Assembly (NCBI GenBank): GCA_963169755.1
Contig: CAUJFC010000033.1
Location: forward strand, 1-37,465
DNA: 37,465 bases
Direction of reading: 5' to 3'
From: Actinomycetota bacterium
Lineage (GTDB): Bacteria; Actinomycetota; Acidimicrobiia; Acidimicrobiales; Iamiaceae
Shown here: positions 33,802-37,465 of the stretch, piece by piece
Position numbering within the stretch: the stretch's first letter is position 1
How the letters are laid out: each line of letters begins with the position of its first letter
Notes under the pieces: model-generated
What the model saw: the letters and a program-made list of their open reading frames with translations, nothing else
Database searches by the model: none
Told to the model about the DNA's origin: nothing
Translations under genes and position numbers: made by a program

Positions 33802-34614
33802 ATGGGCACGATCGTCAGCTTCCATGCCCACCCCGACGACGAATCGATAGCCACCAGCGGGCTATTGGCCCGAGCTGCTGACGCCGGGCACCGGGTGGTG
33901 CTGGTGTTCGCCACCCGGGGAGAACTGGGAACACCGGTGGACGGTGTGCTCGAGGAGGGTGAGCAGCTGGCGTTGCGCAGGACCGTCGAATGCTACGAAT
34001 CGGCCTCGGTCATCGGGGCCCACCGAGTCGAGTTCTTGGGTTTCACCGACTCGGGCATGATCGGTGAGGCCACCAACGATGCTCCGTGGTGTTTCTGGCA
34101 GGCCGATGTCGACCATGCCGCCCGCCGGCTGGCGGTGATCCTCGAAGAGGAGTCCGCCGACATCGTGACGGTCTATGACGACCACGGCGGCTACGGCCAT
34201 CCCGACCACATCCAGGTTCACCGGGTCGGTACCCGGGCCGCCCAACTGGCCGATACTCCGGTGGTGGTCCAGAGCACCATGAACCGCGATCACATTGGTC
34301 GTGCCTGGGCGGCGGCCGAGGAGATGGGTCTGGAGTTCACAGATCAAGACGTTCCCCGAGAGCTGCCCGAGGGGTTCGGCACTCCCGAGTCCGAGATCAC
34401 CCATCTGGTTCGGGCTACAGATGTGGTGGGACGTAAACGGGCATCGATGTTGGCCCATGGCAGCCAGATCGGAGCCGACCACTTCATGGCCGCCATGCCG
34501 CTGGAGGCCTTCGAGTTCGTGTTCGGGACCGAGTACTTCATCGTGGCCGACATGCCTTCGGACCCACCGGCGGTGTTCGCCGAGCTGTTCGAGGCCCTTC
34601 CTCCCCATCGGTGA
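33802..34614 (+). CDS. PIG-L family (LmbE-like) deacetylase
   Basis: TIVSFHAHPDDESIATSGLLARAADAGHRVVLVFATRGE; YDDHGGYGHPDHIQVHRV. Start at ATG 33802. Confidence 0.9.
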   Translation: MGTIVSFHAHPDDESIATSGLLARAADAGHRVVLVFATRGELGTPVDGVLEEGEQLALRRTVECYESASVIGAHRVEFLGFTDSGMIGEATNDAPWCFWQADVDHAARRLAVILEEESADIVTVYDDHGGYGHPDHIQVHRVGTRAAQLADTPVVVQSTMNRDHIGRAWAAAEEMGLEFTDQDVPRELPEGFGTPESEITHLVRATDVVGRKRASMLAHGSQIGADHFMAAMPLEAFEFVFGTEYFIVADMPSDPPAVFAELFEALPPHR

Positions 34615-34669
34615 GGGCACCGGCCGGAGGGTATGGTTCGCCCGAAGGCATCTGCTGAGAGGGTGAACC

Positions 34670-36070
34670 ATGGCCAATCGGAATCGGACCAGGACCTTCG
34701 GGGCGGCTGCGGCTGCCGCCGCGCTCGGGATTGTGGCCGCCATTGGCGGCGCCGGAGCCTCGGCAACGCCGCGTCAGGTACCCGGCGACGATGTACGTCT
34801 GAACGAGATCCAGGTGATCGGCACCCACAACAGCTACAAGGTCCTGCCCAGCCAGGCCGAGCAGGATGTGATCCGGTCATTCATCGGAGCAGCGGCCGAC
34901 GCCATGCAGTACCAGCACGCTCCGCTGCCCGAACAGTTCGGTCAACAGAAGGTGCGCCAGATCGAGCTCGATGTTTGGGTCGACTCCGCCGGCGGCCGAT
35001 TCAGTGAGCCCCTGCTGCGCAGCGCCTTGGGGTTGGGGCCCTACTACCCCGAGATCATGGATCAGCCCGGTACCAAGACTTTCCACATCCAAGATGTCGA
35101 TTACGGCTCGACCTGCCCGAGCTTCGTCATGTGCCTCCAACAGATTCGGAACTGGAGCGACACCAACCCCTTCCACGTACCGATTGCTGTGCTGGTCGAG
35201 CTCAAGGACTCGGGGTTGCCGCCCATCGGGGGTTACACCTTCACCGATCCTGAACCTTGGACCCCAGCGGCCATGGATGTACTCGACGCTGAGATCCGAT
35301 CGGTGTTTCCCGAGAATCACATGATCACTCCCGATGACGTCCGCGGCGGCCGGGCGACCTTGCGCGACGGGGTCCTCGACAATGGGTGGCCGACGCTGGG
35401 TGAGAGCCGCGGCCAGGTGATGTTCATGATGGACAACGGTGGGGGATATCGCACCGACTACCTGGCCGGGCATCCGTCGCTACTAGGGCGGGTGATGTTC
35501 ACCAATGCCCCCGGACCGGGTGTCGACGACGCCGCCTTCCTCAAGCGCAACGACCCCTTCGACCCCTCCATCCCCGATCTGGTGCAGCAGGGATTCGTGG
35601 TGCGGACCCGGGCCGACGGCGACACCCGAGAAGCACGAGACAACGACACCGGCCCTCGAGATGCCGCCCTGGCCAGCGGGGCCCAGTGGGTCAGCACCGA
35701 CTATCCGGTGCCGGGCATGGCGGTGGGCTTCGAGTCTCCCTACTACGCGTCCATACCGGGGGGCACGGTGGCACGGTGCAATCCGGTGAACGCGCCCGCC
35801 AGCTGTGTATCGGCTGATCTCGATGGAATCCGCCAGCCGCCGACCCGCCCCGAGGAGCCGGACACATCGACGCCGATCACTGGTACCACGCCGACCACTG
35901 GTACGACACCGACCACTGGTACGACTCCGACCACCGGCACGACTCCGACCACTGGGACTGCGCCCACCACTGGCACGGTGCCGACCACCGTCACCACTCC
36001 CGGGACCACCCCGGCTCCGCCTCCGCCCGCTGCCCACCCCCGTCCAGCAGCGCCGTCCTACACCGGCTGA
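34670..36070 (+). CDS. Secreted phosphatidylinositol-specific phospholipase C-like protein (calcium-dependent PI-PLC type) with Thr/Pro-rich C-terminus
   Basis: Signal peptide-like N-terminus; LNEIQVIGTHNSYKV; VRQIELDVWVDS; IAVLVELKDSG. Confidence 0.75.
   Translation: MANRNRTRTFGAAAAAAALGIVAAIGGAGASATPRQVPGDDVRLNEIQVIGTHNSYKVLPSQAEQDVIRSFIGAAADAMQYQHAPLPEQFGQQKVRQIELDVWVDSAGGRFSEPLLRSALGLGPYYPEIMDQPGTKTFHIQDVDYGSTCPSFVMCLQQIRNWSDTNPFHVPIAVLVELKDSGLPPIGGYTFTDPEPWTPAAMDVLDAEIRSVFPENHMITPDDVRGGRATLRDGVLDNGWPTLGESRGQVMFMMDNGGGYRTDYLAGHPSLLGRVMFTNAPGPGVDDAAFLKRNDPFDPSIPDLVQQGFVVRTRADGDTREARDNDTGPRDAALASGAQWVSTDYPVPGMAVGFESPYYASIPGGTVARCNPVNAPASCVSADLDGIRQPPTRPEEPDTSTPITGTTPTTGTTPTTGTTPTTGTTPTTGTAPTTGTVPTTVTTPGTTPAPPPPAAHPRPAAPSYTG
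35882..35989 (+). repeat. Six imperfect 18-bp tandem units encoding GTTPTT repeats
   Basis: GGTAC(C/G)AC(G/A/T)CCGACCACT-type units at 18-bp period; protein GTTPTTGTTPTTGTTPTTGTTPTTGTAPTTGTVPTT. Confidence 0.9.
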
Positions 36071-36080
36071 GCCCGGGGCA

Positions 36081-36473
36081 ATGTCGGCCGAGGCCGTACG
36101 GAACTTCCACGTCCACTTCGCCTGGGTGGTGGTCGCAGCCAACGGGCTGGCGGCCATGTGGGCCATACTGGCCCACCGCTTCGACTGGGCCCGGCACCGC
36201 AGCCTGTGGTGGTTCACGGCGGGGGCCCAGGCCACCATCGCCGTCCAGGTGGTGGCCGGAGTGGTCCTGCGTCAGCAGCTCTTCAGCGGAGATGACCCGG
36301 GACATCTGGGGTTCCACATGTTCTACGGGTTCGTGGCCCTGATCTCGGCCGCCATCATCTACAGCTACCGCTCTCAGATGAAGCCCCATCTGTACCTGTT
36401 GTACGGCGGGGGAGGGCTGTTCCTCATGGGTCTGGCCTTGCGGGCCATCTCGCTGAATCCCACCGGCCCCTGA
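36081..36473 (+). CDS. Small multi-TM membrane protein
   Basis: MSAEAVRNFHVHFAWVVVAANGLAAMWAILAHRF...; about four hydrophobic segments. Confidence 0.7.
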   Translation: MSAEAVRNFHVHFAWVVVAANGLAAMWAILAHRFDWARHRSLWWFTAGAQATIAVQVVAGVVLRQQLFSGDDPGHLGFHMFYGFVALISAAIIYSYRSQMKPHLYLLYGGGGLFLMGLALRAISLNPTGP

Positions 36474-36479
36474 AAAGCC

Positions 36480-36510
36480 GGATTGCCCACCCCGGTTGGG
36501 TGGGCAATCC
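36480..36510. terminator. Perfect 13-bp-stem hairpin, likely bidirectional terminator between convergent genes
   Basis: GGATTGCCCACCC-cggtt-GGGTGGGCAATCC. Confidence 0.75.
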
Positions 36511-36530
36511 GAGGTGGGCAATCAGGCAGA

Positions 36531-36552
36531 AGGTGCGCCGATGGGCGCACCT
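36531..36552. terminator. Second hairpin in the convergent intergenic region
   Basis: AGGTGCGCC-gatg-GGCGCACCT. Confidence 0.6.
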
Positions 36553-36564
36553 CTCAGAGGCGGG

Positions 36565-37465
36565 TCAGTCGCTGAGGCGCTTCTCCAGGGCCTTGAGCTC
36601 GTCGGCCAGCTCGGAGGGGAGGCGCTCGCCGATGAAGGCGAAGTGTTCCTCGATCAGCGGGATCTCGCCCCGCCAGGCCTCGTTGTCGACCTTCAGCAAC
36701 TCGGCGAGGACCTCGGGGGTGATGTCCAGACCTGACACGTCGATGCCGTCGGCGGTGGGAACCCGCCCGATGGCGGTGTCGACGGCATCGGCGGTGCCAT
36801 CGAGTCGCTCGAACACCCACTTGAGCACCCGGCTGTTGTCGCCGAAGCCCGGCCACAGGAACGAGCCGTCGTCGCCCTTGCGGAACCAGTTGACCCAGAA
36901 CAACTTGGGAAGGTTGGCGGCGTCGGTGGCCTTACCGATCTCGAGCCAGTGGCGCATGTAGTCGCCAGCGTTGTAGCCCATGAAGGGGAGCATGGCGAAG
37001 GGGTCGAAGCGAACCTCGCCGATGGTCCCGGCGGCGGCGGCCGTCTTCTCCGAACTCATGATCGAACCCATGAAGGTGCCGTGCTGCCAGTCGAAGGCCT
37101 CGGTCACCAGGGGGACGTTGGTGGCCCGGCGGCCGCCGAACAGGATGGCCGAGATCGGTACACCGGTGGGGTCCTCCCACTGGGGATCGATCGACGGGCA
37201 CTGCGAGGCAGGGGCGGTGAAGCGGGCGTTGGGGTGGGCGGCGGGAGAACCGGACTCGGGGGTCCAGTCGTTGCCCTTCCAGTCCACCAGATGAGCCGGC
37301 TCGTCGTCGGTCAGGCCCTCCCACCAGACGTCACCGTCGTCGGTACGGGCAACGTTGGTGAATATGCAGTTGGCGTGCAGAGTGCGCACCGCGTTGGGGT
37401 TGGTCTGCTCACCGGTGCCGGGAGCCACGCCGAAGAACCCAGCCTCGGGGTTGATGGCGTACAGA
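36565..37465 (-). CDS. pckG: Phosphoenolpyruvate carboxykinase (GTP), C-terminal part; runs off right edge
   Basis: [94 protein letters not shown]. Confidence 0.95.
   Translation of the reverse strand, partial: LYAINPEAGFFGVAPGTGEQTNPNAVRTLHANCIFTNVARTDDGDVWWEGLTDDEPAHLVDWKGNDWTPESGSPAAHPNARFTAPASQCPSIDPQWEDPTGVPISAILFGGRRATNVPLVTEAFDWQHGTFMGSIMSSEKTAAAAGTIGEVRFDPFAMLPFMGYNAGDYMRHWLEIGKATDAANLPKLFWVNWFRKGDDGSFLWPGFGDNSRVLKWVFERLDGTADAVDTAIGRVPTADGIDVSGLDITPEVLAELLKVDNEAWRGEIPLIEEHFAFIGERLPSELADELKALEKRLSD

Noticed and set aside
35882-35989. 18-bp repeats considered as an array or regulatory repeat
   Set aside because: Contiguous in-frame repeats explained by the GTTPTT protein tail.

Overview
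High-GC window of actinobacterial character, possibly Acidimicrobiia-like (inferred from gene content only). Contents from left to right: (1) the 5' end of a CRISPR-associated Cas3 helicase, probably type I-G/I-U. It runs off the left edge and is missing from the supplied ORF track because it has a GTG start and no stop inside the window. (2) A DUF222/13E12-type HNH protein with a perfect 14-bp LexA/SOS-box palindrome overlapping its promoter. (3) An SDR and a first vapBC-type toxin-antitoxin pair with a tandem palindromic operator. (4) A partial steroid C/D-ring (HIP pathway) gene set: echA20-ipdA-ipdB, ipdC, two acyl-CoA dehydrogenases, fadA6, an LLM oxidoreductase and an SDR. Five copies of a TCTGA-N7-TCAGA palindrome (best form TCTGACGGGGCGTCAGA) sit at the starts of these transcription units. 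(5) A DUF2332 protein, an ECF sigma factor with an anti-sigma-like protein carrying neocarzinostatin-like repeats, cysH plus sulfite reductase, class II DAHP synthase and a group-2 type sigma factor. (6) nadD, an LCP/LytR_C protein, rsfS and tRNA-Ala(GGC). (7) A 979-bp segment carrying a second vapBC pair, bounded by an exact 31-bp direct repeat of the tRNA-Ala anticodon/T-arm region. The distal copy forms the ribosome-binding site and the first two bases of the modA start codon. (8) modABC, an acyl-CoA carboxyltransferase, a CaiB/AMACR-type CoA-transferase, a PIG-L deacetylase, a secreted phospholipase C-like protein, a small membrane protein and the 3' part of GTP-dependent PEP carboxykinase. 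Most notable signals: the tRNA-derived direct repeat around vapBC with its apparent reuse as the modA leader, and the five-site operator set in the steroid region. All family calls come from reading motifs by eye; no database search was run.
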